A stretch of 64,000 nt of DNA from contig WPIO01000123.1 of NCBI GenBank assembly GCA_009760855.2, positions 808,001-872,000 of the forward strand. The letters run 5' to 3'. The notes under the pieces are model-generated. The model saw nothing but the letters and a program-made list of their open reading frames with translations. It searched no databases and was not told the origin of the DNA. Both the position numbers and the translations under genes were made by a program. The stretch is from Cristatella mucedo. Lineage: Eukaryota > Bryozoa > Phylactolaemata > Cristatellidae. Of the stretch, positions 29,080-40,299 are shown piece by piece. The stretch's first letter is position 1. Each line of letters begins with the position of its first letter.

Positions 29080-30122
29080 AAAGGCTGGTGATAGGCTGCT
29101 CTTTTAGATGGCAACACTGGATCGGGAGGACTTCCTGGCGGTATCCCTACTGCCGTTCTTATCAAAGACACTGGAACGAGTAATGGCGGACCAGTTAATC
29201 TCTAAAGTCAAAACTTTAAACCTATCAGGAAAGCTCCAGTTATATTTTTTTAGTTAATCATTTCCATTTCAGTACTGCAGTGGTGTATTGCAACGTTCTC
29301 AGGAATGTGGAGTAATTAGAGGCTCTCGGCTTGTCTTGCAGGATCTTTCAGCAGCATGTGATATTATTGATCGACCGGACTATCTTGACCGGCTCGCATC
29401 TCGCCTGGGTAACACCACTGGCACAGCATTGCAATGGTTAAGGTGATATCTTAGTGGGAGTCTCCAGAGCAATTATGTCCAAGGGTAACAGTCGTCCGAG
29501 GAACCAAAGTACGGGCTTTCTCAATGATCTGTGCTCTGTTCACTTTTCTTCACAATTTATACCGCCTTCTTCCCGCTATAATCGCCAAGCACACTCGTGG
29601 CTTTCTTTTTTATGCGTACGACAGAGCTGCTGCTTGTGCTTTGATCCCCCTCATCCCCCCCCCCCCCCCCCGCTGGCCCATCAGCATGTCAAATTCTCAG
29701 CTTCATTTCTGCTTGCGTTGCTAATATTTGAACTTGGATGGCGACAAATTTACTCAAATTGTACGAAAACTTAGCGATACCCAGAAATCGGAAAACCAAC
29801 CCTTAGAATGGGTTTGGCCAGGGTGTTTCCTGTTGAATTGGCATCTGAGTGTTCTGTTACAAAATGACTTTACACTGTGCGACCACTTTAGCTCCGAAAA
29901 CACATTTGCTTACTTTCACCTACTAACACTGCGTAGATTTCGAATTATGCTTAGGCCGAGTTTATATGGCGAGTCATGCTTTTGTCCTGCTTAAGTCGTT
30001 GGTGAATATGTCAATATACTTTAATGCTCTCCTCCCGTTGCAGCAAATGTAAAGCACCTAGAAAGAGATTAAGTTCTCTGAGGGCGCTTTATCAAGTGCA
30101 TTATTATTATTATTATTATTAA
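29080..30122 (+). mobile_element. LINE family A, degraded RT copy
   Basis: [19 protein letters not shown] opens the RT; later pieces are shifted between frames (FLFYAYDRAA in place of FYADDTQL). A run of 17 C at 29655-29671 replaces part of the SQPSS codons. The stem-loop and (ATT)n tail are at 30042-30122. Confidence 0.75.
29655..29671. repeat. C17 homopolymer
   Basis: An uninterrupted run of C within the degraded LINE. Its true length may differ because such runs are prone to sequencing error. Confidence 0.8.
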
Positions 30123-30282
30123 CAGTACATACGCGACAACACGCCGGACGCCGAAGAGGGCTCGCAGAGACGTGTATTCTTGCGGGCGTACCTAGTGCTC
30201 CCCAACACAGCAGTCCTTCACCTCGGCCGAGTTCCAACTCCTTCCCAGGGGCCGCCGCCCGCCCTCATAAACCCTTTCGCCA

Positions 30283-30360
30283 TAAACCGGCGGCAACGCC
30301 ATAAACCGGCTGCAGCGCCATAAATTCCGCTTGGCCGTAAATGGGCTAAAGTATGAATAA
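30283..30360. repeat. Degenerate 19-bp tandem repeat
   Basis: CGCCATAAACCGGCGGCAA, CGCCATAAACCGGCTGCAG and CGCCATAAATTCCGCTTGG follow each other, with weaker units either side. Confidence 0.65.
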
Positions 30361-30879
30361 CATAACCATAAACGCCAGCGGCCAAATGGTAATTTCAGGG
30401 CAAATATAACACTCGTTTCCGCCACCATTGATCGCATGTTCTCAAAAATTTAATTCTTGGCAAAGACCTAGACAAGATTGAAGAAGCGACCGATCGTGGG
30501 TGCCGTCACGGGCACGCGCGTTTTGTTGTTTTCAAAGCTTGGCGGAGAACTAGATCAGCGTAATAAGTATAGCGTTTTACGAGGGTGGCTAACTATGAAA
30601 GGCTACACAACGTCATCGGATAAGACTACAAATAATGAAGCAGCGGACGATGAGGAGCATCTCGGCTTGGCTCGGGTCTCAAGGGTCCCTACTTTCCTAC
30701 CTCCCGACCAAAAGCAACTTTCAGATTACCACAGTGCCGGTCTAGCAAGTGGGAAGCAAGCCGTAGGTGGATAACTGGCCTACAGGAAGGAAGACGGAAG
30801 CAGGCATTTACCATGCAAATGCTCCTCTGCGTGTAAACGCTGCTTTGGGCAGTGATGCCGAATGCAGGATCACCCGTGT
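30361..30879. other. No recognised gene
   Basis: A 98-codon ORF (30478-30774, plus) matches no family I know and its start is not supported by context. Confidence 0.3.
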
Positions 30880-31185
30880 AATGTAATGTATGTAATGTAT
30901 CTCCGTCTGGAACTCCACAAAGTCATAAAGACCACGTGGGTGTTATGCATGAGAGTCTTGTGTAGCGCATTCACAGCCTAAGCGGCTTTCGGTACGCATT
31001 CGGTAGCCAAGAGACTTCGTCTCACGCAACAAAGAGAAAGTGGGAGCATAGCAGCGTGAGGAGAGCAGTAGAGGTAGTCAGTAGAATAGAAGTAGCAGCT
31101 CAGGACCGCTGAAAAGGATGTGCAATAGTCGGCAGTCGGAGAGTAGTTGTCGTATTTGTAAAATCCCCTCTCGGCTTCTATAACT
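30880..31185 (-). mobile_element. LINE family B, 3' end
   Basis: Opens with the inverted (TTACA)n tail (GTAATGTAATGTATG) and ATCTCCGTCTGGAACTCCAC, then AGCGGCTTTCGGTACGCATT and the C-terminal region in antisense. Truncated at about 31185. Confidence 0.85.
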
Positions 31186-31189
31186 CACT

Positions 31190-31775
31190 ATTCGCAGATG
31201 TTCGTTCTATGCAATTAGACGCTTACAGAGGTCCAAAATCTGCAGCTCTCGGCATCGCAGTCTCTCGGGAAAGCGGAAATTGCCTGCATACTGCACCACT
31301 CCTTACCGGCCTGCACCGGCTCCCTATCAAGCAGAGTTGCGACAAGTTGTTGCCTCTCACTTCATTCTTCGACTAAAACCTAGCAATTAGAAATTATTCC
31401 AAATCAAACCACGAATCGTTCCACCCGTTCTTCTAACTCGAAGTCGTTTAGCGGTGCCTCTAACCAAGCTCAAATCCTTTAGAGACGGTGCGCCGTTAGT
31501 TCGAATGCTTCGAATGCCTGGAACTCACTCCTGACTGAAGTCATAATGCTCCCTGATTTGTGAACATTTAAAAAGAAGCTAAATAATGCTTCTCGCATTA
31601 TTTTTGTCTTAGCGGGTGTTTGTGAGAATTTATCCGTGCGCTTGTGTGTGCTGATGGTGTGTGTGCTTTCGCTAACAATTTCGATGTTTCCTTCACATCG
31701 CTACGTAAGTTGCCCAGAAAAAGGCTTAGCTCTCTTCGGGTGCTTTGTGAATGCATTTTTATTATTACAGACATT
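31190..31775 (+). mobile_element. LINE, 3' fragment of a diverged subtype
   Basis: AWNSLLTEVIMLPDL, a stop, TFKKKLNNAS and a stem-loop-like TTGCCCAGAAAAAGGC with TCGGGTGCTTTG, then a (TTA)n tail. It shows the same plan as family A but is more diverged. Confidence 0.65.
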
Positions 31776-32364
31776 ATTACTACCATACGTAGAGCTTTTC
31801 CGAATGATTAGGGGCACGCCTACTGTCGAGCAAATATTCGTGCTTGAGGCAAATTTACTTCCCTGCCACTATAAATTCTTTTTGTCAAAATATAGATCAC
31901 GAAATAATTCAAGCAGGTAAGTTGAAGTTTAGAAACAGGCAGCTTCTTCATTTCATTACAGACTTGGAAAGAGTCAGTCTCACGACCAAGTGTCCTTAAG
32001 AGTATCTGAGTACTGCAATCCATATACTGACTTAAGAAATCGCCTTCTGAAATAAAACCTTCTACCAATCGCCGCTATTACGGCCGTGCTGGACTATCTG
32101 CGGACAGTACAGAGCTGGAAGTGTCGCACACCTGCATCACGGAGTTCCGATCACGGCCAGTGGAAGTGCACTCGGAGCTTCTCGAGCCATTCACTCCTGT
32201 CACTCGTGTCCTTCTCAGCACCTTCTTCTTCGCAATGCTAGGCGAAGAAGGCAGCTTCGATGAGTACGAGAATTCGATTGACTTCAGCCCGCCTGACCGA
32301 GAGCTAGTTAAAGAAGTTAGTTTAAGATCAAGTGGAAGGTAAAGTGTCAGAGACGTAGGACGAA
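31776..32364. other. No recognised gene
   Basis: Short ORFs on both strands near 32120-32340 do not match any family I know. Confidence 0.35.
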
Positions 32365-32645
32365 GAAGCGGAGCTCGACCCATGCCACCCATAATTCCCC
32401 ACTGAGAGAGAAGCGGCGCAAGACTCATGCCACCCATAATTCCCCACTGAGGGAGAATCGGGGCTCGACCCATGCCACCCATAATTCCCCACTGAGAGAG
32501 AAGCGGCGCTCGACTCATGCCACCCATAATTCCCCACTGAGGGAGAAGCGGCGCTCGACTCATGCCACCCATAATTTCGCACTGAGGGAGAAGCGGGGCT
32601 CGATCCATGCCACCCATAATTCCTCAGTGAGGGAGAAGCTAGAGA
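32365..32645. repeat. 45-bp minisatellite, about six units
   Basis: Units share CATGCCACCCATAATTCCCC, ACTGAGRGAGAAGCGGSGCT and CGA. The period is a multiple of three, so two minus-strand frames stay open across the array (unit peptide GIMGGMSRAPLLPQW in one, NYGWHESSAASLSVG in the other). Confidence 0.9.
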
Positions 32646-33024
32646 GGGGCTCGGGCGGCGGTGTATCTGCATGTATCCACTTGCTCTACTCTTCGGTTCA
32701 GGGAAGAATATATCCGGTGTCATTGAAGTCCAGCAACTAGCTAGTGTGAGTGCCAAGCTTCTATTAGTGTAATTTCTTGTCTCGTTTCATACAGTGATCG
32801 CCGTATGCATGCCGATGCACAATGAAGCTTGGTTTATCACTTGCGTTCATTTTTATGTTGAAACCTATATATAAATACCGCTTGTCTAAATGCGAAACTT
32901 TTAGCGGATTCCATGTGGGATGGAGCTTGTAGGTACGTATTGTTTTATAAGCAGTTTTCTATACTCTTGAAACATGTGTAATTAGGACTGAACATGTATT
33001 GCTAAGGTACAAAAATTGCGTTAC
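32646..33024. other. No recognised feature
   Basis: Flank of the minisatellite; nothing supported. Confidence 0.35.
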
Positions 33025-33115
33025 ATTGTGTAACTGGGTTGGCTGAAGCAGCTCTGGCCTTCTTAGAATATTGCTTGTCCGATCGTGTTCGATCATGTTC
33101 CGTTGGACCGATCGT
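33025..33115 (+). mobile_element. LINE family B, small RT fragment
   Basis: LAEAALAFLEYCLSDRVRS corresponds to the family B segment LADEALSWFKSYFSDRVQS at about 4675-4730. The sequence then dissolves into irregular GATCGTGTCC-like copies up to about 33210. Confidence 0.5.
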
Positions 33116-33514
33116 CTCCAGTCTGTTTGATCTAGACCCAGCGTGTCCGCTGTGTTCGGTCGTGCCCGATCGTGTCCAGCGTGTCCTGTATGGCGGTGAT
33201 CGTATTGATCTAGCAGTCAAGTCTCTTGTGGTGCTACAGAAGAGGTCTTTTCTCGGCCACTGCCGTTTTCCATGCCTCACCATTGTGTCATAGCAAGTAT
33301 TTCGGGCTCGTGGTATCGGCTGCCACTTCTTCGCCAACGATATCTAACTATAATTGTCATTCGATCCACCACAATCAGCTGGTTTCAAGCTCCGCGTAAC
33401 ATTTAATATATCGAATACAGAGGAAGATTTCGTAATGCAAGCAAGGCAATTACTTAGGTACTTCAGACCAGTTTCAGCCTCCCCGTGCCCTTAGACCCAA
33501 TGAGGAATGGTTCG
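33116..33514. other. No recognised feature
   Basis: Only the irregular GATCGTGTCC-like sequence noted above; no gene. Confidence 0.35.
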
Positions 33515-33645
33515 AAACGAGGGTACGGTGCTCGCTTTTAAGGACCACAGTCGTCGGCTTGAGTCCTTGGTCGCATGTAAAGAACCTGGATAGATTAAGT
33601 TATCTTTGAGCACTATACAAATAGATTGTATCATATATTGGCTAT
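33515..33645 (+). mobile_element. SINE type II
   Basis: B-box-like GGCTTGAGTCC near 33558, then ATGTAAAGAACCTGGATAGA, TTAAGTTATCTTTGAGCACT and ATACAAATAGATTG, parallel to the copy at 27585-27735. Confidence 0.55.
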
Positions 33646-35379
33646 TCCGTGTTGCTCGGCGAGTTTTAGCCTGCGGAAATTACTTTCACAGCTCTTACTC
33701 AACATTGCATTATTGCTCGCTTGCTGTCGACTCTCGGTCGCATACTTTCCAGCCCCGTCATGCGTTCACACTTTGACGCTTATGAATTCTTCGACTGTTC
33801 TAAGGTTAACCTACTTCCCATACTAGTGGTTTGTATTACGAGATGAAGTAAGTCAGTCAGCTACTTCAAGTCCACCAAAGCGGCTGAGGCGGCTATACAA
33901 CCAGTAGCATAGCGTGGTCAGGCTAATGCCAGTTGTCTGCTACTATTACGCATTTCTTCCTTCTTAAGTACTACCGATTACTTTCACCACCAGCTAGAGA
34001 TTCTCCTTCCCTCTCTCCCCAGTTTCCAGGTGTAGACACATACTGTTTGTAGCCATTGAACGTGGCTAGGTTTGTGTCAGACCCAGTTTACTACTGGAAG
34101 GCATTCAATTTGACCCTCATGAATTTCCTTTTTTAAATTTTTAGCAAAAAAAGATCATCTTTGAATGCGTACGTAGACAGCATTTAGACTCGGGTCGTCT
34201 GCAGGCACTCAGTTCTGACTTTCGCAACATCCGGGGCCCACATTTATCGTACTTTTACAAGTACAAGTTGCACTATTTTCCATTACAATAATTTGTGTAG
34301 AACTGAAGATGATTTAATCTATAAGGAAAGTGACGATTCAGACATTGACAAGCTATAGAAGGCTATAGAGATGTTAGCAGTATCACTGATGAAGAGTTTC
34401 TTGATAACTCTGATGATTAAAGCAAATTGATATTATTAAAAAATTAGCTATATATTCAGTAATAGTATTTTTCAATACAGTTTTTTCAAAACGTCCATAA
34501 ATTAAGGGTGCGGCGTATACTTGAGTGCGACTTATCATCGTATAAAATGTGGTATTAATGAGCACTTTACAGCTCTCTGCACCGTGGTTGGGTGGAAAGC
34601 ACAAAGCGCACTGCCTGATACCATGGTAAGATATTGCCGTCCTTGGTAATACAAATGATAATATTGAACAGTGTGTTTGAAATATATCCTCGATGGAATA
34701 TAATTTCTTTCTAGGCAGTTTGACTATTCTGGAGAAGATGCATTTCAACTGGACACGCTAAGCCACGAACGTACAACCACATAAATAACAGGTAGATTTT
34801 TTTTTTACTTTCCGGTCATCAGGGGATTTTGCAACTTCGGTCAGTAGTGAGTTGAAGGATTTGGCTAGTGGTGCTCGAGCCCACTTCCAAAGGGTGCGAT
34901 GGTTTTGTTTCAGCAGCGATTTGACGCGGGAGCGGCTGAAACTGCTACATCTTTGACGGTGACCAGAGAGCAATGAAATCACGCAACACCAAACTTGGAA
35001 CAAACTTGGCAAGACCTGGTAACTTCTTTTCCCCTTTTTATCACTGCACTTCCTTGCATAGCCCAGTCTTTGCAATTATTGGTGGAATTTCCAGCTGTTG
35101 TTTGACTCTTAGGGGCCGTTTCACTACGGAAAAACTTGTAAAAAACTTCACTTTTTAATTTTCAGTTATATCTCATCTACAAAATTGATATTTTCACGTA
35201 TAACCGGCAATTGTAATGCTATTGTAATAACACATACTATAACGGGCGGCAAGACCGCCTACTTTTGAAAACTTGAAACTTTAGACCAGGACCGCTCAAC
35301 CGGCATTTTTGGCGACATTATAATAAGAACTAAATTAAGAAAAGTGCAAGCCAATAAATATCATGAACATGGGTCTTAC
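33646..35379. other. Mostly unassigned; possible DNA transposon end
   Basis: Around 34505-34545 the sequence GGGTGCGGCGTATACTTGAG with TGCGACTTATCATCG resembles the ends of pogo/Tigger-like elements, and an acidic ESDDSDIDKL-like end is readable just upstream. A minus-strand frame near 34850 (AKSFNSLLTEVAKSPDDRK) may be a far-decayed LINE C-terminus. Both are weak. Confidence 0.25.
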
Positions 35380-35530
35380 CTTTGGGGAAATGTGCTCGCA
35401 TTCAACGTCCCCAAAAAAGTTGGGTTCGAGTCCTCCTGCAGGCATTCCTTTATTGCCTGCTGCAAGTGGTAATGCTAGCCGTTAAGGCTCTTCTGCAGCT
35501 ATATAAATGCTGTTAAATCAGCAAAATTGA
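35380..35530 (+). mobile_element. SINE type I with B-box
   Basis: B-box GGTTCGAGTCC at 35423-35433, then TTTATTGCCTGCTGCAAG, TGGTAATGCTAGCCG, TTAAGGCTCTTCTGCAGC and GCTGTTAAATCAGC. Confidence 0.65.
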
Positions 35531-35877
35531 TTATCAATAAAATGGAAGTGAGAGCAGCTATGGTTTTTCAGCTTGCAAAAATAATTTGGCTGTTGCCTCA
35601 GCTAACCATAGCTTAACTTTTCAAGTTACATCCTAAGCATGCAGGCAAACTAAATTGGACAACTTATACGAGGCAATAGAAGTTATCAGCGACAAGGCAT
35701 TTTACGGTAAATAACTGTCCAAAAAAAGATGCTGAGCTGCAAAAATCTATAGATTCAGCAGCTTAGCTGAGGATAGTTTTATTTTTCCAATAAAGAGGAT
35801 CACATGGGAAAACTATAAGATGTAAGCAAAACTTCGCATTTGTCACGCACAGGTTAAAAGGAGACCGGCACATCATG
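35531..35877. other. Downstream flank of the zinc-finger ORF
   Basis: Non-coding; could hold the 3' UTR of the leftward zinc-finger ORF. Confidence 0.35.
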
Positions 35878-36528
35878 CTATTTTCTGTTTTTAACTTCTC
35901 CTTGGGCGTGAGCTGACTTTTTCGAACAGCAATGAGTGGTCAAGTGACCTCTCGGCGTATTCGGGTGCCTAAACCATTTGCCACAAACGCCACATGGATA
36001 TGGCTTCACACCAGTGTGAGTCATTACATGCTGCTTCAAATGACTGCTCTGCAAGAAGTCTTGGCCACAGTAATCACATATGCAGTGCTTGTGCCCCGTA
36101 TGACTCATCTCATGAGAGTGTCGAGTTTTTTGAGGCTTGAAGCACTTTTCACAATACTGACATGCGAATGGCCTGTCGCCAGTGTGAGTCACCATGTGAC
36201 TTTTCAGGTTGCTCGACTGGGAGAAGATGTGCCCACAGGCTTGACACTTCAACGGCTTGATGCCAGCATGCACCACCAGGTGAGTCCTAAGGGTCCCATT
36301 ATGACGAAATGCTTGCAAACACTGGTGGCAAGAGTAAGGTCTCTTGCCACTGTGCGACATCATATGGCGCTTCAAGTGACAGGCTCTCGACATGTTCTGT
36401 CCGCACACCTTGCAAGAATGCATGCCCGGGCCGCCATGCGTTGCCGCCTGACGTCTCATGCTTTGAGCTTGCGAATAGCTCTGCCCACATTGCTCGCACG
36501 AGTAGCACTCGGCAGCTAGTGCAGCCAT
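35878..36528 (-). CDS. Seven-finger C2H2 zinc-finger protein
   Basis: An uninterrupted 216-residue ORF made almost only of C2H2 fingers joined by TGxxP-type linkers. Finger 1 (YSCEQCGQSYSQAQSMRRQ, then AATH) has Gln for its first His and is probably non-functional. Fingers 2-7 have all four ligands, for example HSCKVCGQNMSRACHLKRHM and CICDYCGQDFLQSSHLKQHV. A short basic tail (KSAHAQGEVKNRK) follows. Such proteins bind DNA in the nucleus as transcription factors. The ATG at 36528 is the first in frame. No N-terminal effector domain is present, so an upstream exon may be missing, or this is a retained fragment. It stays open in a LINE-rich region, unlike the copy at 26215-26660. Confidence 0.75.
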   Translation of the reverse strand: MAALAAECYSCEQCGQSYSQAQSMRRQAATHGGPGMHSCKVCGQNMSRACHLKRHMMSHSGKRPYSCHQCLQAFRHNGTLRTHLVVHAGIKPLKCQACGHIFSQSSNLKSHMVTHTGDRPFACQYCEKCFKPQKTRHSHEMSHTGHKHCICDYCGQDFLQSSHLKQHVMTHTGVKPYPCGVCGKWFRHPNTPRGHLTTHCCSKKSAHAQGEVKNRK

Positions 36529-36610
36529 GCTAGCTGTCTGCCTTCAGCCTAAGATAGTCGGTCGCACTTCAACAGATAGATCCGATGAAAGCCCCTAAAA
36601 CCGACATACA

Positions 36611-37830
36611 GAATAATAATATTAATTGTTATTATTTTAATATAGCACCCTCAGAGAACTCAATCTCGTTCTAGGTGCTTCATATTTGCTGCAAAGGAAG
36701 CACGATCGAATGGTTAGTGGTAGCATGTTGACTAAGCAACAAGAATAACATGGTTGGGGTGACATGCACAGGGTCAGCATGCAAGTACGGTAAGTGGTAG
36801 CAAGCAGTGTCAGCACGAACAGGAACTTAAAGGTCGAATCACAGGGATCCACTAAATGCTGTCATAAATAGGTACATTTTTGTTTTCTTTTTAAATGTGG
36901 TCAAGTCAGGAGCTGTCATGATGGAAGTCGGAAGTGAGTTCCAGGCATGGGGAGCATAGAAACTGGAAGTCAGTGCAGGTTGGCAAGAAGTGGTGAGATG
37001 TGGCAACTGTGCCGCTCGCAAGAGACAAGCCTAGCTGCAGAGGTTTGCACCAATTGTAAGCACCTGAGTGCACAGGCCGTTAGACCAGCAAGCAGTGAGT
37101 TACAGAAGTCAAGACAGGATGTCACAAACGCATGGACCAATTTAAACGTGCTATCCCTGTCTTAACAAGCCCGAATTTTAGCAATGTTTTGTAGCTGAAA
37201 GGAGACAGACTTGACTGGAGCTGATGTGGTCGTCTAATGAAAGATCACTTTGGAACATGACACTTAGATTTCAAGCAGATTCAACAGGAGGTATGCTGGC
37301 AGAGCCAATTTTGAGCATTACATTTTTCAATTTCTGAATCACACTTGGTTTGCCTATAACTAGTAAGTTTATTTTATCATCATTCAATTGAAGAAAGTTT
37401 GCTGCCATTCATGTGTGGATGTCATCAATACATACAGCAAGAGAGTTGACAGAATTCGATGTGCTGGAGGGCTGGTAGGGATCAAAGCAAAGGTACAGCT
37501 GGGTGTCGCCTGCATAGAAGTGAAAGCCTAGATTGTGCCTGGCTATCACATCGGCTAGAAGAAGAGTATAAACCGTGAAAAGAGATATACCATGCGCAGG
37601 AGTCCTGAGGTTCTTCATATATAAGAGGTTCCTCGGATGATCTTTGTTCATTCACATCAATACTATGGAGTCTCCCACTGATACAGGACCTGAACCATTG
37701 CATTGCAGTGCGAGTGATGCCTAGGCGACATGAGAGTCGCTGAAGGACTTGGTGATCAATAGTATCAAAAGCTACCAAAACGTTGAGCGAAACAAGCAGA
37801 GATACTACTACTACTAGATACTCTCCCTAA
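36611..37830 (-). mobile_element. LINE family A, degraded RT copy
   Basis: The inverted tail and stem-loop are at 36611-36700. On the minus strand YAPHAWNSLPTSIM, FYAGDTQLYLCFDP (YADD changed to YAGD) and AFDTIDHQVLQRLSCRLGIT are readable in shifted frames. Internal deletion near 36965. Confidence 0.85.
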
Positions 37831-37834
37831 GTCT

Positions 37835-37968
37835 GCATTCCTTAGCAAGTCGTCCACTACTACTACTAGATACTTTATCTTCCTTTGCAGCAAATGTAAA
37901 GTGCCCAAGAAAGAGATTCAGTTCTCTGAGGGCGCTTTATCAAGTGCAATATTATTATTATTATTATA
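37835..37968 (+). mobile_element. LINE family A, 3' tail
   Basis: GCAAATGTAAAGTGCC begins the stem-loop, closed by GAGGGCGCTTTATCAA and an (ATT)n tail. Two ACTACTACTACTAGATACT copies flank the 5' side (37806 and 37858). Confidence 0.75.
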
Positions 37969-38140
37969 CCTAAGTTTGCATTATTAAGCAAGTAAACGCT
38001 TACTGTGCACTTTCTTGCTCGCTATAAAAATGCTTACTGTGCACTAGCTTCTACATAAGGCACCCACAAGGGAGACAATCATCGAGGGGTTTGGCCACCG
38101 ATAGCAGGCGAACTAGAACTTTGCTAATATACCTTTGCAC

Positions 38141-38251
<111 letters not shown>

Positions 38252-38289
38252 ACTGGCTCGTACTACTAGGAGTCGGAATTTACACTTTG

Positions 38290-38350
38290 TATTTCCTTTG
38301 AGTTCTCTGAGGGCGCTGTAACAAGTGTATTATTATTATTTTTATTATTC
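38290..38350 (+). mobile_element. LINE family A, partial 3' tail
   Basis: GAGTTCTCTGAGGGCGCTGT and a (TTA)n tail, without the left arm of the stem-loop. Confidence 0.6.
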
Positions 38351-38790
38351 CCGAAGGACATAACTTATCTCCCTCTGTAACCAACAGGACTTAGTAGTGT
38401 TATTCTGGAGTTTTTAATTGAGCACAAGCAGCCGATGTGGCTTTCGGTATGCATGGGATAGTCAACAGACTTCATCTCGCACAAAAATGGGAAAGAAGAA
38501 GCATGGCTGAGTCAGGAGGTCAGTCGAAGAGATACGCTGCAAAGAAGTAGCAGCTAACAGTGGCTGTAAACGATGTGCCACAGTAGGATTTGGGAGATAT
38601 GTATGAAATGATGAAAATAGGATGTAGGATGTAGGATGTAGTAGGGTGCAGGAGAGCCCATTTTTTGTGATAATTGCGGCAGTAAATTCCAAATTCCAGG
38701 ATCTTCAAAGCCAAAGCTTCGGTCACAACTGTCTAATCGTAGGAATGAAACAGCTAACTGACTGTCCATGACCAGAATGTACGAGGGGGG
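38351..38790 (-). mobile_element. LINE family B, 3' end, diverged
   Basis: Antisense GATGTGGCTTTCGGTATGCA, then GTCAACAGACTTCATCTCGC, then minus-strand codons SFGFEDPGIWNLLPQLSQK parallel the family B C-terminus. A triple AGGATGT repeat lies at 38620-38645. Confidence 0.65.
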
Positions 38791-38799
38791 CTGAAACTA

Positions 38800-39395
38800 G
38801 TGCATTTCAGCTAGTTAAGAAGGAGCTAAGTCATAGCACGCATTGTAAGTCCATCTCATGCCTATCTACCCCTGATCTACCTTTCCAGCGCAGCAAGGCA
38901 TCTATTTCGATATGTAGACGATACACAGCTGCATCTGTGCTTTGATCCTTCACTGCCGCCGCCGCCCAGCACTTCCTACTCTTTCAAGTCACTTGCTGCA
39001 TGCATGGCTGACATTCGAACTTTGATGGTGAAAAACTTTCTCTGATTTCTAAAATTGCATGACGATAAAACCAACTTACAGGTTTTAATCAAACCTGGTG
39101 TTAATTAAAAAATTGGAAAACCTATCCGTCAAAATGGGCTGAGCAAGCACGATCTCCTACATTCCACCTTCTCTATATTATATCTCCTAGCATTTCTCCT
39201 ACGATTTATCAGCACGAAATCTTAGTCTTGTCCCGAACCATGTTATTCATTTTGTTTGTTTTTCAAGCATGATTTTACTTACCATTCAATTGCATTTCCC
39301 TTTGCAGCAAATGTAAAGCGCCTAGAAAGAGATTAGGTTCTCTGAGGGCGCTTTATCAAGTACATTATTGCTATTATCATTTTTATTAAGTGACC
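38800..39395 (+). mobile_element. LINE family A, internally deleted
   Basis: RT codons around CLCFDPSLPPPPSTSYSF can be recognised near 38940, then the sequence jumps to the 3' UTR (CATGTTATTCATTTTGTTTG). Stem-loop and tail are at 39305-39390. Confidence 0.7.
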
Positions 39396-39756
39396 TTTCC
39401 TTAGACGACCACGTCAGCTGCACTGTCAAGTCCCAAAGCCTGGAAATCAACTCCCGATTTGCGTCGCGACATCTCCTAACTTGTCCACAGTTAAAAAGAA
39501 ACCAGACTTGCATCTATGTATCACAGTCCCTATGATTCGTCCTTTATGTGTTTATGCGTGCTGACACTGCAAGCAGCCACTAACCACATTTGCATGCTGA
39601 CCCTGTGCATGTCACCGCTAACCTCGTTATTCATGTTGTTTATCACGCATGATACCACTCACCATTTGATCGCGTTTCCTTTACAGCCAATGTAAAGCAC
39701 CTAGAAAGAAATTCCCTGAGGGCACAATAGGAATGTATTAACATTATTATTATTAC
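39396..39756 (+). mobile_element. LINE family A, 3' fragment
   Basis: CTTAGACGACCACGTCAGCTG joins directly to the C-terminal and 3' UTR sequence by deletion; degenerate stem-loop and (ATT)n tail at 39683-39756. Confidence 0.7.
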
Positions 39757-39870
39757 TATAGGCTTTGGGAGCATACAAACTGAAGGCACAATCTCCAAAG
39801 GACTTTCGTCTGCTTCGAGGCATTGCTGAACGACATAAGCCAGAACAGCGAGTGTACGACGCTTCATGAA
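39757..39870 (-). mobile_element. LINE C-terminal fragment
   Basis: GGCTTTGGGAGCATACAAAC and CTCCAAAGGAC are the antisense of the conserved SYAPKAW region. Confidence 0.5.
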
Positions 39871-40161
39871 TGGGCGAGCAGTTAACAATCTTTCTGCAGA
39901 TGGTTCTTTTACGTTATAAACGCCCTGAAATGGAGACGATTCACGCACATCTTCCGGATTGCAGTTTCATCCTGCAACCCAACGGACGGAACACCAAACA
40001 GTTAACACCCAATCGCCCTCTCTACTTTGTCGATTGGCGAGGTCGATGCGATCTCCAAGTCCTGACAAATTTCCTTGAACTTTATACTAGTACAGGGGCG
40101 CTATGGTCGCGACGTGACTACAGAAGGCTTTAAGGTAACAGCATGTTTCAGTGCAGTTTAC
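39871..40161. other. No recognised feature
   Basis: Sequence directly after the viral MCP fragment (minus-strand direction). It does not continue the MCP frame. Confidence 0.3.
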
Positions 40162-40299
40162 TTACTTGCTTGTTATCGAGTCGGTTTCTGCTCCAATAGT
40201 TTGGTAGAACTCACGGTACTGATAGTTTCTAATAGGATACCTCGGCAAACTTGGATCACTAAACTCCGAAATTCCCTCAATCGGAGCACACAAAAACAT
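40162..40299 (-). pseudogene. Viral MCP N-terminus (second, divergent virus)
   Basis: From the ATG at 40299-40297 the frame reads APIEGISEFSDPSLPRYPIR, then NYQYREFYQ and ETDSITSK, and stops at 40162. By eye 20 of 41 residues are identical to the N-terminus of the MCP at 10214. Homology ends exactly at TSK, where the DNA reads CAAGTAAGT. The remaining MCP is absent, so this is a relic. The frame is open upstream to 40497, giving a longer reading I do not recognise. Context: a viral polymerase fragment on the same strand 2.2 kb upstream. Confidence 0.7.
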
